Source: an uncultured Campylobacter sp.
GTDB lineage: Bacteria; Campylobacterota; Campylobacteria; Campylobacterales; Campylobacteraceae
Reading direction: 5' to 3'
Assembly (NCBI RefSeq): GCF_938045225.1
Contig: NZ_CALINL010000200.1
Location: 1-8,871, forward strand
DNA: 8,871 nt
Below the pieces are notes generated by a model that saw nothing but the letters and a program-made list of their open reading frames with translations, had not been told where the DNA came from and did not search any database. Below are positions 1-5,974 of the stretch, piece by piece (position 1 is the stretch's first letter; every line of letters starts with the position of its first letter). A program made the translations under genes and the position numbers.

Positions 1-64
1 AATTTTTATAAAATTTAAAATTTAATTTATAGTTCGATTTTATCGATATTCGAGCCGATTTTGT

Positions 65-117
65 ATCCAAAATTTATATCATTTAAAAAATAAAATCCAA
101 AATTTTGATATAAATTT
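65..117. repeat. Paired direct and inverted repeats upstream of the cystine operon promoter
   Basis: The AT-rich stretch at 1-130 has no supported gene. It contains an 11-base direct repeat, ATCCAAAATTT, at 65-75 and 95-105, so 30 bp apart or about three helical turns. It also has a 12-base perfect inverted repeat, AAATTTATATCA at 70-81 and TGATATAAATTT at 106-117. It lies just upstream of the putative promoter, where an activator or repressor could bind. The base composition is so AT-rich that chance similarity is a real possibility. Confidence 0.35.
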
Positions 118-131
118 ATTTTATCTTAAAC

Positions 132-147
132 TTTTTTTGCATAAAAT
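132..147 (+). promoter_or_regulatory. Sigma-70-type promoter of the cystine operon
   Basis: A run of seven T followed by G (132-139) lies directly before TAAAAT (142-147). Campylobacter housekeeping promoters are known to use a TATAAT-like -10 box preceded by a T-rich block and TG-type extension rather than a conserved -35 box, and this matches. The expected transcript start near 154 would give a 5' leader of about 200 bases before the first transporter gene, with the Cys-rich leader ORF starting about 24 bases in. Confidence 0.6.
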
Positions 148-177
148 CACCGCCAAATTTTACTCGAAAGGTACGCT

Positions 178-225
178 ATGAAAAACGATATGTGCGACAT
201 GTGTTGTTGCGAAATGAAAAGCTAG
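178..225 (+). CDS. Cysteine-rich leader peptide (15 aa), probable attenuator ORF
   Basis: This small ORF reads MKNDMCDMCCCEMKS and ends with TAG. Four of its 15 residues are cysteine, three of them consecutive (codons at 202-210), and four are methionine. AAAGG at 167-171 sits six bases before the ATG, the same ribosome binding site type as the other genes of this operon. It lies about 24 bases after the predicted transcript start and about 130 bases upstream of a cystine-type ABC importer. Leader peptides rich in the regulated amino acid are the hallmark of ribosome-mediated attenuation (known for his, trp, leu; Cys-rich leaders are reported before cysteine genes in actinobacteria). The inferred role is to sense charged Cys-tRNA by ribosome stalling; the peptide itself probably has no function. 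Methionine could be a second signal. Confidence 0.8.
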   Translation: MKNDMCDMCCCEMKS

Positions 226-228
226 GGC

Positions 229-260
229 GCTAGGCACGAATATCTTTTTAAGTGCTTAGC
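229..260 (+). promoter_or_regulatory. Candidate antiterminator pairing of the Cys attenuator
   Basis: GCTAGGCAC (229-237) can pair with GTGCTTAGC (252-260) over nine contiguous positions with one G-U. This pairing uses the same 252-260 segment that forms the upper stem of the hairpin at 238-288, so the two are mutually exclusive. The left arm starts four bases after the leader stop codon. A ribosome waiting at the stop (3' edge near 235) would cover it; one stalled on the Cys codons (3' edge near 214-220) would leave it free. Confidence 0.6.
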
Positions 261-288
261 AAGTCGCTAAACATTTAAAAAGATATTT
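238..288 (+). terminator. Long hairpin of the Cys attenuator, candidate terminator
   Basis: AATATCTTTTTAA (239-251) and TTAAAAAGATATT (275-287) are perfect 13-base complements. The stem continues through 252-254/272-274 and, after one C-A mismatch, 256-260/266-270 to a five-base loop, giving over 20 pairs. The 3' side ends in TTTTC, so the U tract is short and partly inside the stem. It could be the terminator itself or a structure that controls the hairpin at 294-314. Pairing was found by eye; no folding energy was computed. Confidence 0.5.
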
Positions 289-293
289 TCAAC

Positions 294-314
294 TCCGCAC
301 TCGCGGGCCTTTTT
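294..314 (+). terminator. Small GC hairpin followed by five U, second candidate attenuator terminator
   Basis: CCGC (295-298) pairs with GCGG (303-306) around the loop ACTC, with a flanking T-G pair, and is followed by GCCTTTTT (307-314). It lies 39 bases before the first structural gene. The stem is short but GC-rich, and the U run is the best in the leader. GCACT (297-301) can alternatively pair with AGTGC (251-255), which would open this hairpin. Confidence 0.4.
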
Positions 315-352
315 AGATGAATAGCCAACGATAAATTTAAAAAGGACAAAAA

Positions 353-1111
353 ATGAAAAAACTACTAAAATCTTCTCTACTTGCTTTGGCGAGCTTCGCT
401 CTTTTAACCGGCGCAAATGCAAAAACTCTCGAAAACGGCGTTTTGAAAATCGCGACCGAAGGCACGTATTCGCCCTACTCCTACCACGATAAAAACGACG
501 CGCTAACGGGCTACGACGTAGAAGTGGCACGCGAAGTCGCTAAAAAGTTAAATTTAAAAGCGGAATTCGTCGAAGCTCCGTGGGATGCGATGCTTGCGGC
601 ATTTGATGCGGGCAAGGCCGATATCGTGTTCAATCAAGTAAGTATCACGGACGAGCGTAAGAAAAAATACGATTATACCGTTCCCTACACCGTCGCCTAC
701 GCTGCGCTAGTTACGCATAAAGACAATAATGAAATCAAAAGCTTCGAGGATCTAAAAGGCAAGAAGAGCGCGCATTCGGCAACTAGCAATTGGGCCGGTA
801 TCGCGCAAAAATACGGCGCGCAGATAGTCACCGTAGACGGCTTTAGCAAAGGGGTGGAGCTCATCATCAGCCGCCGTGCGGATGCGACGATAAACGACAG
901 CGTGACCTTCTACGATTATATAAATCAGCGTCCAAACGCCCCGTTAAAAATAGCCGCTAGCGGCAGTGAGCCGATCTACTCCGCAGCCATCGTAAAAAAG
1001 GGTAACGAAGAGCTCGTAAACGACGTAAACAAGGCTCTTGGCGAGCTAAAAAGCGAAGGCAAATTAAAAGAGATTTCGGTCAAATACTTCGGCAAAGATA
1101 TCTCGGAGTAA
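353..1111 (+). CDS. Amino acid (cystine-type) ABC transporter substrate-binding protein 1
   Basis: This is a 252-residue periplasmic solute-binding protein of the polar amino acid family (SBP_bac_3). Residues 1-23 form a typical Sec signal peptide ending in GANA; there is no lipobox cysteine, so a soluble periplasmic protein is expected. Family features visible are TEGTYSPYSY near the mature N-terminus, the TDER segment with Arg102 (expected to bind the ligand carboxylate), ATSNW at 143-147, and Asp182 (expected to bind the amino group). The overall sequence resembles TcyJ/FliY-type cystine binders and Campylobacter CjaA-like proteins. The ATG at 353 has AAAGG at 341-345. It is the first gene of the operon and has a tandem paralog immediately downstream. 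Cystine or cysteine as ligand is supported by the Cys-rich leader upstream but cannot be proved from sequence. Confidence 0.92.
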   Translation: MKKLLKSSLLALASFALLTGANAKTLENGVLKIATEGTYSPYSYHDKNDALTGYDVEVAREVAKKLNLKAEFVEAPWDAMLAAFDAGKADIVFNQVSITDERKKKYDYTVPYTVAYAALVTHKDNNEIKSFEDLKGKKSAHSATSNWAGIAQKYGAQIVTVDGFSKGVELIISRRADATINDSVTFYDYINQRPNAPLKIAASGSEPIYSAAIVKKGNEELVNDVNKALGELKSEGKLKEISVKYFGKDISE

Positions 1112-1152
1112 ATTTTACCCGCATAAAAGCAGCTAAATTTAAAGGATAAAAA

Positions 1153-1905
1153 ATGGTTTCAAAACTACTAAAAATTTTGGCTCTGGGTGCGTTTTTGACG
1201 CTAAATTTAAACGCCAAAACCATAAAAGAGGGCGTTTTAACGATCGCTACGGAAGGCACCTACGCGCCATTTTCATACTACGACGATAAAAATGAGCTAA
1301 AGGGCTACGACGTCGATATCGCTCGCGAAGTCGCTAAGAAGCTAAATTTAAAGATCGAGTTCTTAACCGCTCCGTGGGACGCGATGCTCGCGGCATTTGA
1401 TGCGGGCAAGGCCGATGCGGTATTTAATCAAGTAAGCGTTACCGATGAGCGCAAGAAAAAATACGACTACGCACAGCCCTATACAGTCGTACATGGCGCC
1501 ATCATCACTCATAAAGATAACGACGATATCAAAAGCTTTGATGATCTAAAAGGTAAGAAAAATGCAGACTCCGCTACCAGCAACTGGGCAAAGGTAGCCG
1601 CTAGCTATGGGGCGCAAAACGTCACGGTCGATAGCTTTAGCAAGAGCATGGAGCTTCTCGTTAGCAAGCGCGTAGATACCGTCGTGCGCGATAATATCGT
1701 ATTTTACGACTTCATCAAACAGCGCCCGGGCGCTCCGGTTAAAATAGCCGCCGAGGGAAGCGATACCGACTATACCGCACCTATCGTGCAAAAGGGCAAT
1801 ACGGAGCTTGCGGGGCAGATCAGCAAGGCGATAGAGGAGCTAAAAAACGAAGGCAAGCTGGCTGAAATTTCGATCAGGTATTTCGGCAAAGATGTCTCGC
1901 GGTAG
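1153..1905 (+). CDS. Amino acid (cystine-type) ABC transporter substrate-binding protein 2 (tandem paralog)
   Basis: This is a 250-residue periplasmic binding protein of the same family as the preceding gene. By eye about two thirds of the mature residues are identical, with no gap between the mature parts. Its signal peptide (1-21, ending NLNA) differs in sequence. The predicted ligand residues are kept: Arg100 in TDER, ATSNW, and Asp180. Differences cluster in segments such as VHGAIITHKD and VVRDNIVFYD, which could alter specificity or affinity. The ATG at 1153 has AAAGG at 1141-1145. The gap after the first gene is 41 bases without a clear terminator. The stop codon touches the ATG of the permease gene, implying translational coupling. 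A tandem duplication is the likely origin; one permease-ATPase pair probably serves both binding proteins. Confidence 0.92.
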   Translation: MVSKLLKILALGAFLTLNLNAKTIKEGVLTIATEGTYAPFSYYDDKNELKGYDVDIAREVAKKLNLKIEFLTAPWDAMLAAFDAGKADAVFNQVSVTDERKKKYDYAQPYTVVHGAIITHKDNDDIKSFDDLKGKKNADSATSNWAKVAASYGAQNVTVDSFSKSMELLVSKRVDTVVRDNIVFYDFIKQRPGAPVKIAAEGSDTDYTAPIVQKGNTELAGQISKAIEELKNEGKLAEISIRYFGKDVSR

Positions 1906-2580
1906 ATGGCGATGAACGAATTTGACCGTATAAGCGAGCTTTTGCTAAGCTCGCTACAACCTATGGCGCTGGCGATGATAAAGGTGACGCTGCCTCTTAC
2001 GGCGATCTCCTTTTCGCTGGGACTTCTTATCGCGGTGCTAACGGCGATCGCGCGCATAGCAAATATCAAAATTTTAAAGCAACTTAGCGAATTTTATATC
2101 TGGATATTTCGCGGCACGCCGCTTTTGGTACAGCTTTTTATCGTATATTTCGGTCTGCCGATCGTGGGCGTTACGCTCGATGTTTGGAGCGCGGCGATCA
2201 TCACCTTTAGCCTAAATATCGGCGCTTACGCTTCCGAAGCCGTTAGGGCGGCCGTGCTTTCGGTGCCCAAAGGCCAGTGGGAAGCCGCTACGGCGCTTGG
2301 TATGAGCTATGCGCAAATTTTACGCCGTATAATCGCTCCGCAAGCCGCGCGTATCTCGCTGCCTCCGCTTTCAAATATCTTTATAAGCACGCTAAAAGAC
2401 ACCTCGCTTGCGGCTTCTATTACGATGGTCGATATGTTTATGGTCGCTCAGCGTATCGCCGCGCGCACTTTCGATCCGCTCACGCTTTACGTGCTCGCCG
2501 CGCTTTTTTACTTGATAGTCTGCACGTTTTTGACGTTTTTGCAAGCTAGGCTCGAGAAGAGATTTTCAAGGTACGTGTGA
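1906..2580 (+). CDS. Amino acid ABC transporter permease (cystine type, TcyL-like)
   Basis: This is a 224-residue inner-membrane permease of the His/Glu/Gln/Arg polar amino acid family (HisM/YecS/TcyL-like). Visible family marks are FRGTPLLVQLF at 68-78 and the cytoplasmic EAA loop with EAATALGMS at 126-134, which docks with the ATPase. About five hydrophobic segments are seen (roughly 22-50, 62-88, 94-115, 155-178 and 192-215), as is usual for this family. The ATG at 1906 follows the upstream TAG without a gap and has no good ribosome binding site; an ATG two codons later (1912) is an alternative. Coupled translation is likely. The stop TGA overlaps the start of the ATPase gene. Only one permease gene is present, so a homodimer is expected. 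Confidence 0.93.
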   Translation: MAMNEFDRISELLLSSLQPMALAMIKVTLPLTAISFSLGLLIAVLTAIARIANIKILKQLSEFYIWIFRGTPLLVQLFIVYFGLPIVGVTLDVWSAAIITFSLNIGAYASEAVRAAVLSVPKGQWEAATALGMSYAQILRRIIAPQAARISLPPLSNIFISTLKDTSLAASITMVDMFMVAQRIAARTFDPLTLYVLAALFYLIVCTFLTFLQARLEKRFSRYV

Positions 2581-3314
2581 TGATAAAATTTAAAAATTTG
2601 ACTAAGAAATTCGGCGATAATGTCGTTTTAAACGGCTTAAATTTAGAATTTAAAGACGGCGAGACTACGGTTGTTTTAGGAAGCTCGGGCTCGGGTAAAT
2701 CAACCCTGCTGCGTTGCATAAATTTACTCGAGATCCCGGACGGCGGCGAGCTTGAGCTTGGAAGCCATAAGATAAATTTCGCCGGTAAAATTTCGCAAAA
2801 AGATATGCTGCCCTTTCGCGAGCACACGGGGATGGTCTTTCAGAGCTTTAATCTATTTCCGCATCTAACGGCTCTACAAAACGTAACCGAAGGCCCCGTG
2901 CAGGTGCTTAAAATCCCGAAAGAGCAGGCAGAAATTGAGGCCCTGGCGCTACTTGAAAAGGTCGGGCTAAAGGGCAAGGAGCACGAGTATCCAAGCAGGC
3001 TCTCGGGCGGTCAATCGCAGCGAGTGGCGATAGCGCGAGCGCTTGCGATGAAGCCGTATTTTTTGCTTTTGGACGAGCCCACGAGCGCGCTTGATCCGGA
3101 GCTTGAGGCCGAGGTTTTGAAGGTCATCGGCGGCCTTAGCAAGGAGCGCGACTCGCTCATCATCGTCACGCACAATATGAACTTCGCTCGCAAAGTCGCG
3201 GATCGAATTTTATTTTTAGAGCGCGGCAATATCGAGTTTGACGGTACGGCGGAGGAATTTTTCAGCAGCGATTCGCCGCGTATAGTCAAATTTATCTCGG
3301 CGATGGATTTTTAA
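2580..3314 (+). CDS. Amino acid ABC transporter ATP-binding protein (cystine type, TcyN-like)
   Basis: This is a 244-residue cytoplasmic ABC ATPase of the polar amino acid importer class (GlnQ/HisP/TcyN-like). All catalytic motifs are intact: Walker A GSSGSGKST at 34-42, Q-loop Gln88 in VFQSFNLFPHLT, signature LSGGQSQR at 141-148, Walker B LLLDEP at 162-167 and H-loop His198 in VTHNM. The ATG at 2580 overlaps the permease stop as TGATG and has AAGG at 2568-2571, so it is preferred over an in-frame GTG one codon upstream (2577). It energises uptake of the ligand delivered by the two binding proteins encoded upstream. The next gene follows after 15 bases with its own AAAGG site. Confidence 0.95.
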   Translation: MIKFKNLTKKFGDNVVLNGLNLEFKDGETTVVLGSSGSGKSTLLRCINLLEIPDGGELELGSHKINFAGKISQKDMLPFREHTGMVFQSFNLFPHLTALQNVTEGPVQVLKIPKEQAEIEALALLEKVGLKGKEHEYPSRLSGGQSQRVAIARALAMKPYFLLLDEPTSALDPELEAEVLKVIGGLSKERDSLIIVTHNMNFARKVADRILFLERGNIEFDGTAEEFFSSDSPRIVKFISAMDF

Positions 3315-3329
3315 ATTTAAAGGAAAAAA

Positions 3330-4466
3330 ATGAAAATAGATACGCTAATCGTAAAAGGCCTCGAAGCCAAAAATAACCCTCACGGCGCGGTCGTTCCGCC
3401 TATCTATCTAGCCACGACGTTTGCGCAAGATGGTTTAGACAACTTTCAAAAGTACGCTTATTCTCGTAGCGCAAATCCAACGAGAAATGCATTTGAAGAG
3501 CTTTTTGCTAAATTTGAAGATAGCAAATACGCCTTTGCTCTAGCTTCAGGCATGGCGGCGACCTCGGCTGTTTTTAACCTGCTAAAAAGCGGCGATAAAG
3601 TACTTTTAAACAGCAATGTTTACGGTGGTACTTACCGCTACGCAAACGGTATTTTCGCAAATTTCGGGATCAAATTTGAACTCGTTGAAGATCTAAATAA
3701 AATCTCTCGTCTAGACGAAGACGTTAAGATGATATTTATCGAAACGCCGTCAAATCCGCTACTGCGAGTAACGGATATCGCCCGGCTAGCCGAGCTAGCT
3801 CGTAAAAACGGCGCGCTTGTCGTCGTCGATAATACTTTTTTGACGCCGTATTATCAAAAAGCCCTCAAATTTGGTGCCGATATCGTCGTTTATAGCGCGA
3901 CGAAATATATCGGCGGACATGCCGACGTAATTGCGGGAATCGTGACTACGAACGACGATGCGCTAGCCGAGCGTATAGCTTTTATGAAAAATACTCTCGG
4001 CGCGACGCTAAGTCCCGCAGATGCTTATAATCTAATAAGAGGCCTCAAAACTCTTAGCGTTAGATTTGATAGACAAAGCGAAAATACGCTAAAAATCGTA
4101 GAATTTTTAGAAAAAAACTCGGCTGTTAAAGCCGTGTATTACGCAGGTTCATTTTCGGCCGAGGAAAAACGCATCCAAAACGCCCAAGCTAGCGGCATCG
4201 GCGCGCTAATCTCGCTGGAGCTAAAGGATGGCTACGACTATAAAATTTTTGCTAAAAATCTAGAACTTTTTGACCTGGCCGTTAGTCTTGGCGGCGTAGA
4301 GAGTCTAATCTGCCATCCGGCCTCAATGACTCATGAATCTTATTCGCAGGATTTACAAGCTAAAATCGGCATTACTCAAGGTTTGCTACGCCTTGCTGTC
4401 GGTATCGAAAATTCGGATGATTTGATCGCGGATTTGGAGCAGGCAATAAATAAAGCTAAAATTTAA
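3330..4466 (+). CDS. Trans-sulfuration PLP enzyme (cystathionine gamma-synthase/lyase or beta-lyase family)
   Basis: This is a 378-residue enzyme of the Cys/Met metabolism PLP-dependent family (MetB, MetC, MccB, MetI). The PLP lysine is Lys192 in SATKYIGGH. Asp167 in VVDNTF should bind the pyridine nitrogen, YSRSANPT at 44-51 the cofactor phosphate from the neighbouring subunit, Tyr98 in NVYGGT the ring, and Arg354 in LLRLAVGIE the substrate carboxylate. Length and motif order are normal. Sequence by eye does not separate cystathionine gamma-synthase, gamma-lyase and beta-lyase. Being in one operon with cystine import under a Cys-rich leader, a role in making cysteine from cystathionine, degrading cystine, or moving sulfur between cysteine and methionine all fit. 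AAAGG at 3319-3323 precedes the ATG. It is the last gene before a terminator. Confidence 0.92.
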   Translation: MKIDTLIVKGLEAKNNPHGAVVPPIYLATTFAQDGLDNFQKYAYSRSANPTRNAFEELFAKFEDSKYAFALASGMAATSAVFNLLKSGDKVLLNSNVYGGTYRYANGIFANFGIKFELVEDLNKISRLDEDVKMIFIETPSNPLLRVTDIARLAELARKNGALVVVDNTFLTPYYQKALKFGADIVVYSATKYIGGHADVIAGIVTTNDDALAERIAFMKNTLGATLSPADAYNLIRGLKTLSVRFDRQSENTLKIVEFLEKNSAVKAVYYAGSFSAEEKRIQNAQASGIGALISLELKDGYDYKIFAKNLELFDLAVSLGGVESLICHPASMTHESYSQDLQAKIGITQGLLRLAVGIENSDDLIADLEQAINKAKI

Positions 4467-4500
4467 TTTTGCTTGCAAGCTCGAACAAATTTAACTTTAT

Positions 4501-4532
4501 ACTCGGTGCGCAAAATAGGCGTACCGAGTTTT
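4501..4532 (+). terminator. Intrinsic terminator of the cystine operon
   Basis: ACTCGGTGCGC (4501-4511) pairs with GCGTACCGAGT (4519-4529) over 11 positions with one G-U, around a seven-base loop, followed by TTT (the last T of the stem makes a run of four). It lies 34 bases after the stop of the trans-sulfuration gene. The sequence on the other side is ATAAAGTT, so it is less convincing as a terminator for the convergent TerC gene, although it may act on both. Confidence 0.7.
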
Positions 4533-4591
4533 GCTCAAACTTGGCTACAGAGCATATCAAAACGGTCATGTGCATAAATTTGATCGTTCTA

Positions 4592-5596
4592 CTATTTTGT
4601 TTTAAATAAGCTAGCCAAAACTCCGATGCTTAAAATCCCCAAAATGATCCACAAGCTAACCTGTGCCGAAATCTCAAATCCGTGATGAAAGATATGTGCC
4701 GACGCGTTTAGGGCGAGCTTTGCTGCGATAAAAAACAAAAGCGCTATAACGGCTTTTTCTAAATATACCAAATAGTCTTTTAGTGCTTCTAGCACGAAGT
4801 AAAGCGTCCTAAGTCCCAAAATCGCAAAAATCATAGCCGAATAAACTATAAGCGGCTCACGACTCACGGCGATAACGGCCGGAACGCTATCAAAAGCAAA
4901 CATAACATCGCTAAGTTCTATAACGCAAAGACACAAAAATAGCGGCGTAGCTATCCATTTTGCATTTAGTTTGGAGATTTGATCTTGCAGTTTCGTCTTT
5001 TCTTCTACTGAAATTTGAGTCGAAATCTCGTTATTTTTTACAAAAAAGCTATGCCCTAGAAGACGCGGAAAAACAGGGAAAAATCTATAAACCGCCCTGT
5101 AAGCTAGATGGTTTGAGTAGTCCTCTATCTCTTCGCCATCATCGCTCTTTTTCATCATCATTACCGCGCTATAAGCTACCATGATAGCAAAAACAAACTC
5201 CATCCACGGAGAAATCCCAAGTAGACTCGTTCCGACGGCTACAAAGACTAGCCTAAATATAACCGCTCCTATAATGCCAAAATACAGCACTCTGTGACGA
5301 TAAATTTCAGGAATTTTAAACCACGAAAAAATTGCCGCCATAACGAATAAATTATCGATTGAAAGCGACTTTTCTAAAATATAACCTGAAAAAAATAGGC
5401 TCGCCGCCTCGCTACTAACGGCAAGATGCAGATATCCGCCAAATGCCGCAGCTACGACAATCCAAAATATAGACCAGAGCGCAGCTTGCTTTAACGATAT
5501 CTTCTCGTCCTTCTTATGCGCGAAAAAATCTACCGCAAATGCCGTCGCTACAAATATGACAAAAACGATCGCAGTTTGAAATTCTAAATTATCCAA
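4592..5596 (-). CDS. TerC/Alx family integral membrane protein (probable metal ion exporter)
   Basis: This is a 334-residue polytopic protein of the TerC/Alx family, close to the usual length. The two family motifs are present: EKSLSIDNLFV (75-85) and ELSDVMFAFDSVP (227-239), whose acidic residues lie in membrane segments and are thought to carry cations. About nine hydrophobic segments are visible, with a charged loop around 150-212. Characterised relatives (E. coli Alx, B. subtilis TerC proteins) export manganese; others sit in tellurite resistance operons. The start is TTG at 5596, since no ATG is available nearby. A strong AAGGAG (5602-5607) lies five bases upstream and overlaps the stop of the preceding gene. 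It is the last gene of the Ter cluster. Substrate is not shown by the sequence. Confidence 0.92.
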   Translation of the reverse strand: MDNLEFQTAIVFVIFVATAFAVDFFAHKKDEKISLKQAALWSIFWIVVAAAFGGYLHLAVSSEAASLFFSGYILEKSLSIDNLFVMAAIFSWFKIPEIYRHRVLYFGIIGAVIFRLVFVAVGTSLLGISPWMEFVFAIMVAYSAVMMMKKSDDGEEIEDYSNHLAYRAVYRFFPVFPRLLGHSFFVKNNEISTQISVEEKTKLQDQISKLNAKWIATPLFLCLCVIELSDVMFAFDSVPAVIAVSREPLIVYSAMIFAILGLRTLYFVLEALKDYLVYLEKAVIALLFFIAAKLALNASAHIFHHGFEISAQVSLWIILGILSIGVLASLFKTK

Positions 5597-5605
5597 AAAT
5601 TCTCC

Positions 5606-5974
5606 TTAATACCCGCAGCTTTGTTCGGGAAGCCCTCTTTGGCGGTTTAGCTCTTGCGCCGCCTTGCATGCCGAGTATGATTGCTTGCCGGCGCAATTTG
5701 CATTAAACCAGTCTATGAGCTGCGAATGCATACGGACGTTTTGATTGTATAAATTTACCTCTTCGCTTGAATACCGATTTACGAAAGTAGAATTTAACAC
5801 TCTTTCTATCGCAAGCGCTTTGTTGTAAATTTTTACGCACTCTTGCATCATTGCATCGCTTATTACGGGTGCGTTGCCGTAAGTTTGCGCCGAGGGCGGG
5901 ATCTCATAACCGCCCTCTATCTCAAATGCACCTAAAATCGCAATCGTAGCCGCTAAGAAAAATAAAATTTTCAT
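5606..5974 (-). CDS. Small secreted four-cysteine protein of unknown function
   Basis: I do not recognise this 122-residue protein. It starts with a Sec-type signal peptide (MKILFFLAATIAILGAF, cleavage probably near residue 16-19), so it is likely periplasmic. The mature part has cysteines at 46, 94, 103 and 120, an even number that would allow two disulfides, an N-terminal stretch rich in Pro, Gly and Tyr, and otherwise helical, polar sequence (about 40-112). Its ATG overlaps the stop of the TerD-domain gene upstream by four bases (ATGA), so translation is probably coupled. The TerC gene begins nine bases after it. This tight placement suggests a shared role, perhaps in envelope metal or oxidant stress, but that is inference. 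Confidence 0.85.
   Translation of the reverse strand: MKILFFLAATIAILGAFEIEGGYEIPPSAQTYGNAPVISDAMMQECVKIYNKALAIERVLNSTFVNRYSSEEVNLYNQNVRMHSQLIDWFNANCAGKQSYSACKAAQELNRQRGLPEQSCGY

Noticed and set aside
267..530. 87-codon open frame on the - strand over the attenuator and first binding protein gene
   Set aside because: It runs antisense to the leader and to a clear binding protein signal peptide, has low-complexity Arg-rich sequence and no family match.
1546..2069. Two overlapping - strand open frames (81 and 99 codons)
   Set aside because: They are antisense to well-supported binding protein and permease genes and look like frame shadows.
2967..3289. - strand open frames opposite the ATPase gene
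   Set aside because: The + strand frame has all ABC motifs; the antisense frames have no recognisable features.
4471..4480. GCTTGCAAGC palindrome after the trans-sulfuration gene
   Set aside because: It is a 10-base palindrome with no loop space for a hairpin and no U tract; the clear terminator lies 20 bases further on.
5597..5605. Manganese riboswitch (yybP-ykoY type) upstream of the TerC gene
   Set aside because: Only nine bases separate the TerC start from the preceding gene, so there is no room for the leader RNA seen upstream of some alx/terC homologs.
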